Source: a virus. Taken from it: a stretch of 64,000 nt of DNA. A model generated the notes under the pieces. That model did not search any database. It was not told the DNA's origin and was given only the letters and a program-made list of their open reading frames with translations. Below are positions 33,706 through 41,523 of the stretch, piece after piece. Positions within the stretch are counted from its first letter, which is position 1; the number at the start of each line of letters is the position of its first letter. The position numbers were made by a program, and so were the translations under genes. The stretch covers positions 1 to 64,000 of IMG/VR virus record IMGVR_UViG_3300037278_000728; one strand, given 5' to 3'.

Positions 33706-34164
33706 ATGTGGTTTCAAAAAATATCTAAAGACCTAAGTTTTTTAGATGCAATGATGGATTACTACAATAAAGAATTATCCGAAGCTCGAGTTGAGGTTCA
33801 ATTAAAAGGCAATGTGGAAAAAAATTTGGCCGCATTGCCTGGAGTAACCGAGTGGCGGTTCACTCAATTACAAGAAATCGAAGCTATATTGGTCTATCTT
33901 AATATTCAACTAAAACAAATCAAGCAAACTAATTTTAAAAAATATCTCGAAACCTATAATAAAGCGTTAACCTCTCGAGATGCAGAACGCTATGCAGAAG
34001 GCGAAAAAGAGGTTTGTGATTTTGAGGAAGCTATTAATGAAGTTGCTCTAATTCGAAATAAGTATCTTTCTATCATGAAAGGGCTTGAATCTAAGAGTTA
34101 TTCTTTAAGTGCGATTGCAAAACTTCGTGCGGCTGGATTAGAAGATATTTCAATTAATGAATGA
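33706..34164 (+). CDS. Helical protein, possible UvsY-type recombination mediator
   Basis: 152 aa. Almost entirely helical, with conserved-looking segments L-T-S-R-D-A-E-R-Y-A-E-G-E, I-N-E-V-A-L-I-R-N-K-Y and K-G-L-E-S-K-S-Y-S-L ending K-L-R-A-A-G-L-E-D-I. Size (UvsY 137 aa), helical pattern, and position downstream of uvsX support a UvsY-like mediator, but no signature proves it. Alternative: an unrelated conserved protein. Confidence 0.4.
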   Translation: MWFQKISKDLSFLDAMMDYYNKELSEARVEVQLKGNVEKNLAALPGVTEWRFTQLQEIEAILVYLNIQLKQIKQTNFKKYLETYNKALTSRDAERYAEGEKEVCDFEEAINEVALIRNKYLSIMKGLESKSYSLSAIAKLRAAGLEDISINE

Positions 34165-34178
34165 AAAAAGAGCATTAG

Positions 34179-34382
34179 ATGAAAGTGGGTGATATTGTAA
34201 TTGTTAGTCATAATTCCTTTCGGATTACAGGAATTTATCTGGGCGGAGTTGGTACGCAGAATATAGTTGGTTTAGAATCATTGGGACGGTTTACGGGGTA
34301 TGCCAATGGTGTTCCAGTTAAAGAAATGCTTGTACCGGAGGAGTTAGTAATTGCCGCCGGAGTTTATCGGCGTGTGGATTAA
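34179..34382 (+). CDS. Small beta-barrel-like protein
   Basis: 67 aa, SD AAAAAAGAG. V-G-D-I-V-I-V-S-H-N-S-F-R-I-T-G-I-Y-L-G-G resembles SH3/KOW-type small barrels. Last gene of the recombination operon before a strong terminator. Function unknown. Confidence 0.55.
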   Translation: MKVGDIVIVSHNSFRITGIYLGGVGTQNIVGLESLGRFTGYANGVPVKEMLVPEELVIAAGVYRRVD

Positions 34383-34396
34383 AATTATAAACATAC

Positions 34397-34426
34397 GAAA
34401 AAGCCACTCCTAGGAGTGGCTTTTTC
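34397..34426. terminator. Strong bidirectional terminator
   Basis: A perfect 30-bp palindrome: GAAAAAGCCACTCC joined to its reverse complement, with A and T runs at the ends. It terminates the plus-strand recombination operon and the minus-strand small-gene operon that converge here. Confidence 0.9.
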
Positions 34427-34488
34427 TCGTTCTAATTTAAGTATTAATAACAGGTTTAACATTTCTTGTAATTTTTTAGTTGCATATT

Positions 34489-34704
34489 TTAGCTCGAAAG
34501 TTTATTAATTAATTCAAGGTCGAGTCGGGTAGCATTTGGAAACCTCTGCTGTAATTCCGTAGCATAACGATGAAGTGCTCGGGTATTTAAATAGACTGCT
34601 CTAGGATGATTTCTAGCTGAATCAACAATAATATTTTCTAAGATTCGATCCATTTTACCTAATAATTTTTCGCAAGCAAGGAATTTTATTTCACGTTTTT
34701 TCAT
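34489..34704 (-). CDS. Small early protein of the -L-x-x-x-L-S- tail group
   Basis: 71 aa; ATG follows AGGTAATA, 2 bp after the upstream stop. Basic N-terminus, helical body, ending L-I-N-K-L-S-S. Last gene of the minus-strand operon starting at 36347. Function unknown. Confidence 0.55.
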   Translation of the reverse strand: MKKREIKFLACEKLLGKMDRILENIIVDSARNHPRAVYLNTRALHRYATELQQRFPNATRLDLELINKLSS

Positions 34705-34706
34705 TA

Positions 34707-34922
34707 TTACCTCGATAATTTGATAATTAAAAGAAAATTTAACATTTCTTGTAGCCTGCTATTTGCTTTTTTCATTTGATTATTATCAACATTATAATCG
34801 ATAAATTGAATAAAATCGCATAGCCGTCCGAGATCTAAGGAGGCGACACTATCGCAGGTATAGAGACCGAATAAATATGGCCGGATTTTATCATAGTATT
34901 CTTTTTTATTTTCAATGCGCAT
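34707..34922 (-). CDS. Small early protein of the -L-x-x-x-L-S- tail group
   Basis: 71 aa, start in the upstream stop (TAATG). Ends L-I-I-K-L-S-R. Helical; no motif. Function unknown. Confidence 0.55.
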   Translation of the reverse strand: MRIENKKEYYDKIRPYLFGLYTCDSVASLDLGRLCDFIQFIDYNVDNNQMKKANSRLQEMLNFLLIIKLSR

Positions 34923-35239
34923 TATTGTTCTATACGTATGATTAATAAAAGATCTCGAATTGATTGTAAAATACGATTTGCTTTGTCGAGTTCTTTTTTT
35001 GAGAAGGTTCGATTTGTATTAAATTTTGTTCTATTGGTGAAGAAAATACCGCAATCAAACATATTGTCGAGCCGGTTAAATTTATTTCTAAAGAGTTTAA
35101 ATCTCGGATCCGCATTGTCTAATGAGTAAATTAGAAAACTTTTCTCTAAAAGATAGCCTCGTATTTTCAGATACTCTTCTTGGTTGCTGACATTCCAGAA
35201 GTCGGCGTTTACTTTTTCGGATGAAGAGCGTTCTATCAT
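34922..35239 (-). CDS. Small early hypothetical protein
   Basis: 105 aa, coupled to the upstream gene by ATGA. Mixed helix/strand with F-R-N-K-F-N-R-L-D-N-M-F; no known motif. Confidence 0.55.
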   Translation of the reverse strand: MIERSSSEKVNADFWNVSNQEEYLKIRGYLLEKSFLIYSLDNADPRFKLFRNKFNRLDNMFDCGIFFTNRTKFNTNRTFSKKELDKANRILQSIRDLLLIIRIEQ

Positions 35240-35499
35240 TCCGATAACCTATTAATTAATTCTCGGTCAATTCGTTCGAATGCAGACTGCCATGCGCTAT
35301 CGGCGTTCTCAGACCATTCAGATAATCGAAGCATGCCTTTATATACACTATAGTCTCGAGAGGAAAATATAAATACGTCACGAAGATATTTTTCGAAATT
35401 TGGAATGCCGGCACAAATTGCAAAATTACTATTTCGCCAAAAAGAATAGTGAACGGCAATCGCATCTGGATAAATTTTCCGTACGTCACTAATTTTCAT
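35236..35499 (-). CDS. Small early protein, Y-P-D-A / E-L-I-x-x-L-S-E family
   Basis: 87 aa from ATG 35499, overlapping the previous gene by 11 bp. Starts V-R-K-I-Y-P-D-A-I-A and ends F-E-R-I-D-R-E-L-I-N-R-L-S-E. The same start and end motifs occur in the gene at 62505-62756 and its broken neighbour, showing a paralogous family within the window. Function unknown. Confidence 0.65.
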   Translation of the reverse strand: MKISDVRKIYPDAIAVHYSFWRNSNFAICAGIPNFEKYLRDVFIFSSRDYSVYKGMLRLSEWSENADSAWQSAFERIDRELINRLSE

Positions 35500-35761
35500 C
35501 GCATTTCCAGTCGGGGTTGAGATAGGGATCGAAAGCGAGTTTAACCTCATGCTCTCGAATCTGATGTTTTAAATTATTAATTTCTTTGATAGTTGAAGGT
35601 CGATTAACGAGTTTCTTTTCTAGTTCAGAAATTTTATTCTGCATCCAGCCAATTTCATGTACACATCGCCGCCGACCTTCATTAGCACGCCGAATTCGAG
35701 CTTCACGCTCACACCAGCCGTTAACAAAATTTTTCATTCCATTGAGAAAATCGTCAGGCAT
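35489..35761 (-). CDS. Small coiled-coil protein
   Basis: 90 aa. Residues about 35-75 form a likely coiled coil (N-K-I-S-E-L-E-K-K-L ... I-K-E-I-N-N-L-K-H-Q-I). Arg-rich N-terminal region. Function unknown. Confidence 0.55.
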   Translation of the reverse strand: MPDDFLNGMKNFVNGWCEREARIRRANEGRRRCVHEIGWMQNKISELEKKLVNRPSTIKEINNLKHQIREHEVKLAFDPYLNPDWKCDEN

Positions 35762-35774
35762 TTCTATTCCTTTC

Positions 35775-35966
35775 TTAACTAGTGGTATGAATTACTTCAC
35801 TGCCATCGGCCCGTTCGCAAAGATTAACGCTGATCTTATAAGCGAACTTGGGCTTTACTTTCAATTGCTCGGCGGCAAGTTTTTGCGCTTCGTACGTTGA
35901 ATTGGCATAGATTTCAATTCGCTTGCTTCCATAAAAACATACATAGCCGCATTTTCCATTATTCAT
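35775..35966 (-). CDS. Conserved small phage protein
   Basis: 63 aa, ATG overlapping the upstream stop region. I-E-I-Y-A-N-S-T-Y-E-A-Q-K-L-A-A-E and V-K-P-K-F-A-Y-K-I-S-V match a small beta-alpha-beta protein that I recall from many T4-like phages. Role unknown. Confidence 0.65.
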   Translation of the reverse strand: MNNGKCGYVCFYGSKRIEIYANSTYEAQKLAAEQLKVKPKFAYKISVNLCERADGSEVIHTTS

Positions 35967-36347
35967 TTAGTTAACCTCCTGAATTATCCAAATTCCATAT
36001 TGCTTTTCGGCTTCGACTTCATCGAAATCTTCGAGAACGGGTACTTGGTCCTTGCTATGCGTTGAGTAGAATTTCTTTCTCCATAGATGAGAAAAATATT
36101 TATTGTAATCTTCTCGTTGTTGAATAGTGATGCCGTCTAGCAAGGCGCCACCGAGCCGATTATATAAGGTTGGACATTTCGACCGTATCATAACTACCCA
36201 GGCTCTGCAAGCACGAGAGGGTTTCGCAAATCGGCACCGCCAGAAAGAGGTCATCTCAACAATATTTTCCCAGGTAACCTGGGAAAAATCAAAATTGGGA
36301 TTTGTTAAAATTTCACGACTCATTGGGTCAATTCTCGAATTGCTCAT
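35967..36347 (-). CDS. First gene of the minus-strand early operon
   Basis: 126 aa from ATG 36347, behind AGAGGAAAG and the promoter at 36376-36404. Contains W-R-C-R-F-A-K-P-S-R-A-C-R-A-W-V-V-M-I-R and an acidic C-terminus. Not recognised; early expression and small size suggest host takeover. Confidence 0.6.
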   Translation of the reverse strand: MSNSRIDPMSREILTNPNFDFSQVTWENIVEMTSFWRCRFAKPSRACRAWVVMIRSKCPTLYNRLGGALLDGITIQQREDYNKYFSHLWRKKFYSTHSKDQVPVLEDFDEVEAEKQYGIWIIQEVN

Positions 36348-36375
36348 ATACGCCTTCTTTCCTCTCACTGAAATA

Positions 36376-36404
36376 ATTATAGCAAATACCGGTACCAAAT
36401 GCAA
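36376..36404 (-). promoter_or_regulatory. Strong extended -10 sigma70-type early promoter
   Basis: Minus strand: TTGCAT, 17-bp spacer containing GGTACCGGTA, TGC-TATAAT. Near-identical inverted copy at 36830-36858. Confidence 0.8.
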
Positions 36405-36587
36405 CCGAAAACAAAGAAAAATACCAAAAAATCTTGCCCTTGAAAACAAAGGACTTAAATCGCCCTAATGCGCCCCTGCTATTTTAGCAGTACCTAGCCA
36501 TGCCCAGACCCCTTAAAGGGCCATACGGCGCCATATTCGTGAAATCGGGCCTTTGTTTTCAACAACCTGCAATCCGAAAAATAACGG

Positions 36588-36616
36588 TTGCAAACGGTAT
36601 CGAAGTGCGCTATACT
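36588..36616 (+). promoter_or_regulatory. Sigma70-type promoter abutting ATG 36623
   Basis: TTGCAA, 17 bp, TATACT, then TTTTAT and ATG: predicted leaderless. Confidence 0.65.
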
Positions 36617-36622
36617 TTTTAT

Positions 36623-36820
36623 ATGGTCATTGATATGAAGTCTCCGGAACAAGGCAATTGGTATCCTGCTTGCGGTGGTACCGAAACCCCATTCATTTCA
36701 CGCTCTGGAAAACGATTGCAATATATGTACCAGCCCAGAACAGGAAACCACGCATATATGGATGTGGATTGCGATATGATTATTACTGATGAAGAAGCCA
36801 GGGCGTATATGGCCTGGTAA
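36623..36820 (+). CDS. Small early protein
   Basis: 65 aa from ATG 36623, six bases after a -10 box. Contains G-N-W-Y-P-A-C-G-G and D-V-D-C-D-M-I-I-T-D. Not recognised. Predicted to be made from a leaderless message. Confidence 0.6.
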   Translation: MVIDMKSPEQGNWYPACGGTETPFISRSGKRLQYMYQPRTGNHAYMDVDCDMIITDEEARAYMAW

Positions 36821-36829
36821 ACTTTTCGG

Positions 36830-36858
36830 TTGCATTCGGTACCGGTATTTGCTATAAT
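36830..36858 (+). promoter_or_regulatory. Strong extended -10 sigma70-type early promoter
   Basis: TTGCAT, 17 bp, TATAAT, with TG one base upstream of the -10 box. The homology to the inverted copy extends about 46 bp (36825-36870), through the SD-containing leader. Confidence 0.8.
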
Positions 36859-36880
36859 TATTTCAGTGAGGAGATCAGAT

Positions 36881-37075
36881 ATGACGCTTGCCAAAGTAAA
36901 AGACTCCTGGGAACCACTTGCAAAAGAGCCGATCGAAGTCAATATTATCGGGGGCGTGGTGTATGCTTTTGGCTCCGAACTTGCAATGTTGAGATTAGAG
37001 CACGAAATGAGAATTGGCCGAGCAAGATATTCAACAAATCGAAAATCCTGGTCATATTGCACTGATCGAGCTTGA
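36881..37075 (+). CDS. Small early protein
   Basis: 64 aa from ATG 36881, SD GAGGAG. Compact mixed protein with E-P-I-E-V-N-I-I-G-G-V-V-Y. Function unknown. The next promoter's -35 box overlaps its stop. Confidence 0.6.
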   Translation: MTLAKVKDSWEPLAKEPIEVNIIGGVVYAFGSELAMLRLEHEMRIGRARYSTNRKSWSYCTDRA

Positions 37076-37100
37076 CATTTAATCGGTAGTTTGCTATACT
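37072..37100 (+). promoter_or_regulatory. Sigma70-type early promoter
   Basis: TTGACA, 17 bp, TGC-TATACT. Leader of about 50 nt to ATG 37158 with SD AGAAAGG and a small CTGC/GCAG hairpin. Confidence 0.75.
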
Positions 37101-37157
37101 GATTATGTTGATTGGGTAACACGGTAATTGCTGCAGAAGCAGCAGAAAGGTTTCAAA

Positions 37158-37571
37158 ATGAACTCTTTTTCAAGGTACGATGTGCAAACTCTTCGGCGTG
37201 ATATTGATGCTGCCCTTGTTGCTGTTGCCGCAAAGCACGGGGTTAATATTTCGTTGGGCAATTGTCGGTTCACGTTAACCGAAGCACGTTTTGCAAAGTT
37301 GATCGTTCATCCGAAATCGATTGCTACTATCGTAACTGCCGGGTCCTCCTCGGTTGTAGATTCACCGGAAGCGCGTGAATATCAGTCGCTCGCATATATG
37401 TTCAACTTGCCAAAGGATGGGTTGGGAAAGACGTTTATGTCGCTGGGCAAGATGTTTACTATTGCTGGATTGAAATCTTCTCGGCGTAAGTATCCTGTTA
37501 GTGCCGTTAGTTCTACTGGCCGCCGTTTTAAGTTCACCGCTGAACAGGTTCGGAATGGACTGGTGAAGTAA
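37158..37571 (+). CDS. Conserved phage early protein
   Basis: 137 aa, SD AGAAAGG. Pattern C-R-F-T-L-T-E-A-R-F, then G-K-T-F-M-S-L-G-K-M-F-T-I-A-G-L and Y-P-V-S-A-V matches a small, widespread phage family with no known function. First gene of a coupled operon (stop/start TAATG with the next). Confidence 0.65.
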   Translation: MNSFSRYDVQTLRRDIDAALVAVAAKHGVNISLGNCRFTLTEARFAKLIVHPKSIATIVTAGSSSVVDSPEAREYQSLAYMFNLPKDGLGKTFMSLGKMFTIAGLKSSRRKYPVSAVSSTGRRFKFTAEQVRNGLVK

Positions 37572-37837
37572 TGGCAAAAATGCATTCTGCACTTTCTGTA
37601 AGATTTGCTTTGCGATCTTATCATTATCGAACTAACGAACCGGGGCATTTGTGTACGATTGGCCCATACGTATCCGCAAAAAAGGCGGCAACCGAATATG
37701 CGGCGTTTGTTGCTAACATTTTTGACCACCTTTATTCAGGAGAAGTGTATCATTGGGATAAATCGATTTGGCAGGCGAGATACGAAAAGGCATATCGTCG
37801 TTCTCTCAAAGTTTTTCTAGCAATGGGGATGAAGTAA
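37571..37837 (+). CDS. Small basic early protein
   Basis: 88 aa, coupled to both neighbours by TAATG. Rich in Tyr, Arg and Lys (Y-H-Y-R-T, R-Y-E-K-A-Y-R-R-S). No motif recognised. Confidence 0.6.
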   Translation: MAKMHSALSVRFALRSYHYRTNEPGHLCTIGPYVSAKKAATEYAAFVANIFDHLYSGEVYHWDKSIWQARYEKAYRRSLKVFLAMGMK

Positions 37838-38115
37838 TGACTTCGAACGAAATTAAGAGAATTATTGTCGATACCTGTAGGAGTGAACCAGATGAGGTTA
37901 ATCGACTAGCTTGCGAGCTAATGGGCGGTCACGTAGACTGGGTTGCTAATGGTTTTGTTTTTCAAGAACGATACTGGAAGCGGATATCTAAAAGAAAAGC
38001 GTTGTTTGGATTTGTACGAGTTTTTTCTCATTGCGGGTTATATGCGATAGTGCATACCGATGTATCGGACGCTAATATTTTACATATTCGAATTGAAAAG
38101 GAAATAGAATGCTAG
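37837..38115 (+). CDS. Small early hypothetical protein
   Basis: 92 aa, TAATG-coupled. Helical N-terminus, beta-rich C-terminal half (G-F-V-R-V-F-S-H-C-G-L-Y-A-I-V). Function unknown. Overlaps the next gene by 7 bp. Confidence 0.6.
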   Translation: MTSNEIKRIIVDTCRSEPDEVNRLACELMGGHVDWVANGFVFQERYWKRISKRKALFGFVRVFSHCGLYAIVHTDVSDANILHIRIEKEIEC

Positions 38116-38966
38116 GCGAAATTTTACAAGTCGGAGATATGGTTGTTCTTAACGTGCCGCAGGAAAATCGTGAATGGGGATATAATCCCTATCCTGATGG
38201 CACCATCGCTACATTTCTCAGATTTTCTGAAATTGCTTACGGCTGGGCAAACTTTTATGGCGTTGAGCCTGGAATGTATGAAAATACATCGTGGGCATAT
38301 TTTCGAAAAAATTGTGAGGAAATTTGCGAATATACCGGAAGAGCTGAAATGCTCGATGCCGCCGAAGCCAAACGTCGCGACAAATCCATGCGTGATACTA
38401 AAGGTCGGCTGCAATATGTTAAGAAGCGATTAAGCGATCTTCCCATGACCGCTTTCATTGAGGGAGATTTTGTAACTTCCCCGGATATTATTGCATCAGT
38501 TGACTATCCCAACAATGAAGCTATTATTGCCCAGGTTCATTACGATTATATCGGTCAATTTTGCGCAGACGGGGTAACACCCATGCCTACGTATAGTCTC
38601 ACAAACGAGCCAAATAGTTGGACTTCGGGAATTAATCATGCAGAAGAATTGCAACTAACTCTTGTTCGGCGCGGAAATGTCTGGAAGTATCGGCATGGTG
38701 AAAATATTGATTGGAAGAATGATGAAGAACATGCCTCCTTCCTTAATTCATTGGGGCTGGCACGAGAAGTAAGAAATCCGGTTAACGATTTGTATTTATG
38801 GACCAAGGAAGAAGCCGTGCAAGCGTTGAAGGATAACATCGGTGATTGTATTTGCGTTGACAATGGAATGTTTGGCTCACCCCCTCGTACTTCTGTAAAG
38901 CAATTCGATAATCGTTCATTGGGCGATCGAATTCGGCTGAAGACTATTGCCGGATTTACAGAATAA
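38109..38966 (+). CDS. 285-aa early hypothetical protein
   Basis: Largest gene of the early operon. N-terminal G-E-I-L-Q-V-G-D-M-V-V-L-N-V-P looks like a small beta barrel. A middle segment Y-V-K-K-R-L-S-D-L-P-M follows, and a C-terminal K-T-I-A-G-F-T-E. No catalytic motif seen. Possible nucleic-acid or ribosome-interacting protein, unproven. Confidence 0.55.
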   Translation: MLGEILQVGDMVVLNVPQENREWGYNPYPDGTIATFLRFSEIAYGWANFYGVEPGMYENTSWAYFRKNCEEICEYTGRAEMLDAAEAKRRDKSMRDTKGRLQYVKKRLSDLPMTAFIEGDFVTSPDIIASVDYPNNEAIIAQVHYDYIGQFCADGVTPMPTYSLTNEPNSWTSGINHAEELQLTLVRRGNVWKYRHGENIDWKNDEEHASFLNSLGLAREVRNPVNDLYLWTKEEAVQALKDNIGDCICVDNGMFGSPPRTSVKQFDNRSLGDRIRLKTIAGFTE

Positions 38967-38976
38967 GGATATAGCG

Positions 38977-39057
38977 ATGCTGCTACTTATTCGAATTGCA
39001 AAGGAAGTTATGATTATCGAACTTTCTGAATTTCTCGTTGCAAAATTATCAACATGA
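38977..39057 (+). CDS. 26-aa micro-ORF, remnant of an -E-L-I-x-x-L-S-E protein
   Basis: SD AAGGAT, ATG 38977, stop overlapping the next start (ATGA). Its end (E-F-L-V-A-K-L-S-T) resembles the C-terminus of the E-L-I-x-x-L-S-E small-protein family, so it may be a decayed 3' piece kept as a coupling leader. Confidence 0.4.
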   Translation: MLLLIRIAKEVMIIELSEFLVAKLST

Positions 39058-39281
39058 CAAATTATACAATTACCAACTTATCAGACTGGCCGGCAATCTT
39101 ACATAATTTACTCGAAATTGCGGATGGCGTGCTATTTATTAATACCGATTTATATAAAATTACATGCGTAATTTCGAAATGCAGATTGTTCAATCTTATC
39201 AGCCCATACGATATCGAATATATTAATTCAATTATTGCCGACCTGTATAGCAAAATATTAATTGAAAGGATGCAATGGTAA
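39054..39281 (+). CDS. Small early hypothetical protein
   Basis: 75 aa, ATGA-coupled on both sides. Ile/Leu-rich mixed helix, D-W-P-A-I-L-H-N-L-L-E-I. Not recognised. Confidence 0.5.
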   Translation: MTNYTITNLSDWPAILHNLLEIADGVLFINTDLYKITCVISKCRLFNLISPYDIEYINSIIADLYSKILIERMQW

Positions 39282-39562
39282 AAAAAGAACACCTCCAGGA
39301 ATTGCGTAGTAAAGTTAATGACCTAGAAAAAAGCATTCGGCTAATTTGCCCCACCTATTATTGGGAAACCGGCGTGAAAATTTCTCTGTGGAGGAAGCAT
39401 ATTCTTTTTGAAAGATTTATGACACACAAAAAAAGTGCCGATAAGTTTTTTCGAACATGCTGCAATATGAGCAAAAAAGATCGGAATATTAATTATCGGA
39501 AAATTTCAACTGATATTGATATTTTAAATAATGACGTTTTAATTTTTAGACTGTCGGAGTAA
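39275..39562 (+). CDS. Small early protein ending R-L-S-E
   Basis: 95 aa, overlapping the previous gene by 7 bp. N-terminal helix L-Q-E-L-R-S-K-V-N-D-L-E-K, C-terminus D-V-L-I-F-R-L-S-E, sharing the family tail. Function unknown. Confidence 0.55.
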   Translation: MVKKEHLQELRSKVNDLEKSIRLICPTYYWETGVKISLWRKHILFERFMTHKKSADKFFRTCCNMSKKDRNINYRKISTDIDILNNDVLIFRLSE

Positions 39563-39646
39563 ACTAAAAGCTAAATAGAGTGTGTCAAAATAAAAATCGA
39601 ATTAAAGTTTGTATAAGCATTTTATTCGGAATGCTAAAGGAGCGGT

Positions 39647-40438
39647 ATGATGTCTTATAGTAATCAATTTGTATCTGCAATTAAAGTTCATGGAAAAATT
39701 CTAAGAGAAAACAATTCAACCGTAGCTCTCCCGTTCGGAGCAGAATATACAATTTTGCTTAAGAACTTGAAATCTGTGCGAGCACTTGTTGAAGTAACAA
39801 TCGATGGTGAATCAGCTACCGGTGGGGAAAAATTAATCCTTCAACCAAATTCTGAATTAGATTTTGAACGAACTATTCGAAATCGAAATTTCGATGCTGG
39901 CAATAAATTTAAATTTATTGAAAGAACAGAGACTATCGAGAAAAATCGAGGTATCGGTGCTTCTGATGGCCTGATTCGAATTGAATTTTGGACAGAAAAA
40001 ATTAAGCCAATTCCGCAGTGGAACTCAGATATTTGGTCCACTAAAAATACAGATTATCCTAACTATCCACATTGGGGTAGATATACAATGTGCCGGTCAG
40101 TAATTCCCCAAGCGGATTATGTTTATGCAAAATGTGCGGATGAGCAATCTACCACTCTTTCCACACAAAATTTTTCATCTTCGGCTAGCACTATTACTGC
40201 ACAAGGAATAACCGTGCCCGGTAGTAAGAGCGATCAGAAATTTGTTGAAGGTGCTTGGTTCGAAACGGAACAGGAATCGGTCGTATTTGTTTTTCAATTA
40301 GTTGGAAAAATTTCAAATCAAGAAGTTGTTAACCCTATTACCGTTGATGTTAAACCTACTTGTATTACTTGCGGTAAATTAAATAGAGCAACAAATAAAT
40401 TTTGTTCCGAATGCGGTACTTCTTTAATTTTATTCTAA
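39647..40438 (+). CDS. Conserved beta-rich protein with C-terminal zinc ribbon
   Basis: 263 aa, SD AAAGGAG. N-terminal domain with V-A-L-P-F-G-A-E-Y-T-I-L-L-K-N-L, V-E-V-T-I-D-G, F-K-F-I-E-R-T and D-G-L-I-R-I-E-F matches a conserved phage and plasmid protein family of unknown role. The C-terminus is a classic zinc ribbon C-I-T-C-G-K ... F-C-S-E-C-G-T-S. Its start and the terminator after it make it a single transcription unit. Confidence 0.6.
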   Translation: MMSYSNQFVSAIKVHGKILRENNSTVALPFGAEYTILLKNLKSVRALVEVTIDGESATGGEKLILQPNSELDFERTIRNRNFDAGNKFKFIERTETIEKNRGIGASDGLIRIEFWTEKIKPIPQWNSDIWSTKNTDYPNYPHWGRYTMCRSVIPQADYVYAKCADEQSTTLSTQNFSSSASTITAQGITVPGSKSDQKFVEGAWFETEQESVVFVFQLVGKISNQEVVNPITVDVKPTCITCGKLNRATNKFCSECGTSLILF

Positions 40439-40441
40439 TTA

Positions 40442-40472
40442 AAAATGCCAGTGAGTTAATCACTGGCATTTT
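40442..40472 (+). terminator. Hairpin terminator
   Basis: AAAATGCCAGTGA, GTTAA loop, TCACTGGCATTTT, just after the zinc-ribbon gene and before the uvsW promoter. Confidence 0.85.
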
Positions 40473-40517
40473 ACTTTCTTAATATTTTGTGAGCCGCCCA
40501 CCTCTATGTATAACGTC

Positions 40518-40546
40518 TTGACATAGTAGTACATGAATGTTATAAT
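40518..40546 (+). promoter_or_regulatory. Consensus sigma70-type promoter abutting uvsW ATG
   Basis: TTGACA, 17 bp, TGT-TATAAT (extended -10), TAATAAC, ATG 40554. Both hexamers are perfect; the message should start at or next to the ATG. Confidence 0.8.
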
Positions 40547-40553
40547 TAATAAC

Positions 40554-41099
40554 ATGACAGCAGAAAATAAACATTGCATTTTGCAAATTCATAATGAGGT
40601 GGAATGCACCTTTATTGGATTGCCTCCAGAAATTAGAAAATATTTATACGAAAAAAGCAAGATTTTTAATCCAGCAAATCGTTGGATTCCTGCCGTACGA
40701 ATGGGACGCTTTGATGGTAAGCAAGCCTTTTTTACTATGGGCGGGAAAACGTTTGTTAATTTGCTACCGAAGCAACTTGAATATCTGATATATAAAGGAT
40801 ATGATGTTGAAATTGAAGATAAACGAACATATAATCGTGATTTTCAATTTGATCCTATTGATAATAATTTTTTCGCTGGACAAGTATGGCCGAAAGAGCA
40901 TCAAATGGCAGGCGAGACGGTCATTTTAAGAGATCATCAGACTACCGCAATTAATATTTTCTTACAAAATTTACAAGGAATTTCCCAATTACCAACGAGT
41001 TCCGGGAAATGTTTAGATTTTGATACCCTGCTCGATATTGAAATTGATGAAAATTCTGATTTTGGCAAATATTTATTAAATTTTATTAATCCTGCTTAA
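40554..41099 (+). CDS. uvsW: UvsW helicase N-extein plus N-half of a split intein
   Basis: 181 aa from ATG 40554; an upstream ATG at 40533 lies inside the promoter. Residues 1-152 are the UvsW N-terminal domain and helicase motif I up to P-T-S-S-G-K (ends 41009). The intein N-half starts at Cys 41010 (C-L-D-F-D-T-L-L-D-I) and is only 29 aa before the stop at 41097. As in the terminase it has block A only. Must trans-splice with 41471-42901. Confidence 0.85.
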   Translation: MTAENKHCILQIHNEVECTFIGLPPEIRKYLYEKSKIFNPANRWIPAVRMGRFDGKQAFFTMGGKTFVNLLPKQLEYLIYKGYDVEIEDKRTYNRDFQFDPIDNNFFAGQVWPKEHQMAGETVILRDHQTTAINIFLQNLQGISQLPTSSGKCLDFDTLLDIEIDENSDFGKYLLNFINPA

Positions 41100-41129
41100 T
41101 AGCATTATTACCAACAGGAGCAGGAAGAT

Positions 41130-41523
41130 ATGGAAATTAGCGAATTAATTAAAAAATATAGTGAGAAAATTTGGCTGAATATTTGTCGAAGAAATAATAT
41201 TGATTGCTGGGATCTAGTAGATTATTTAGGAAGTAAGGTTTACCGCACAATCATTAACTTATTTTTATGATACCGTGAATCCCGAGAATTTAAAAATATC
41301 ATACAACGATAATCATGTAGATCATATATTTTCAAGACATCACGGATTTATGTTTTCGATCCCACCCGAAATAATAGGGTCATATATAAATTTAAGAGTA
41401 ATTTCAGCTAAAGAAAATCATTCAAAAGGACCACGATCAGATTATACAGTAGAACAATTACAGGAGTTATATGAAATTGTCGATGAAAATTGGCACCTTA
41501 TTGTCAGCAATGCAATCGTATAA
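41130..41523 (+). pseudogene. HNH homing endonuclease in the split uvsW intein, frameshifted
   Basis: ATG 41130 (SD GGAGCAGG) opens 46 codons ending at 41270. A second frame (41275-41523) carries the HNH core H-V-D-H-I-F-S-R-H-H-G-F ... P-P-E-I-I-G-S-Y-I-N-L ... S-A-K-E-N-H-S-K-G. The region before the H-D-H motif in related enzymes has Y-R and a T-x-x-S-x-x-Y-x-x-x-x-N-P; here Y-R is in frame one and T-A-Q-S-L-T-Y-F-Y-D-T-V-N-P in frame two. A one-base shift near 41240-41250 therefore splits the gene. The end overlaps the intein C-half by 53 bp. Confidence 0.7.

Noticed and set aside
34397-39646. tRNA genes or an attachment site in the small-gene region
   Set aside because: No cloverleaf-like arms, CCA ends or integrase were seen; the palindrome at 34397 is a terminator.
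40533-40553. Upstream ATG of uvsW at 40533
   Set aside because: It lies between the -35 and -10 boxes of a consensus promoter, so it would not be in the mRNA.
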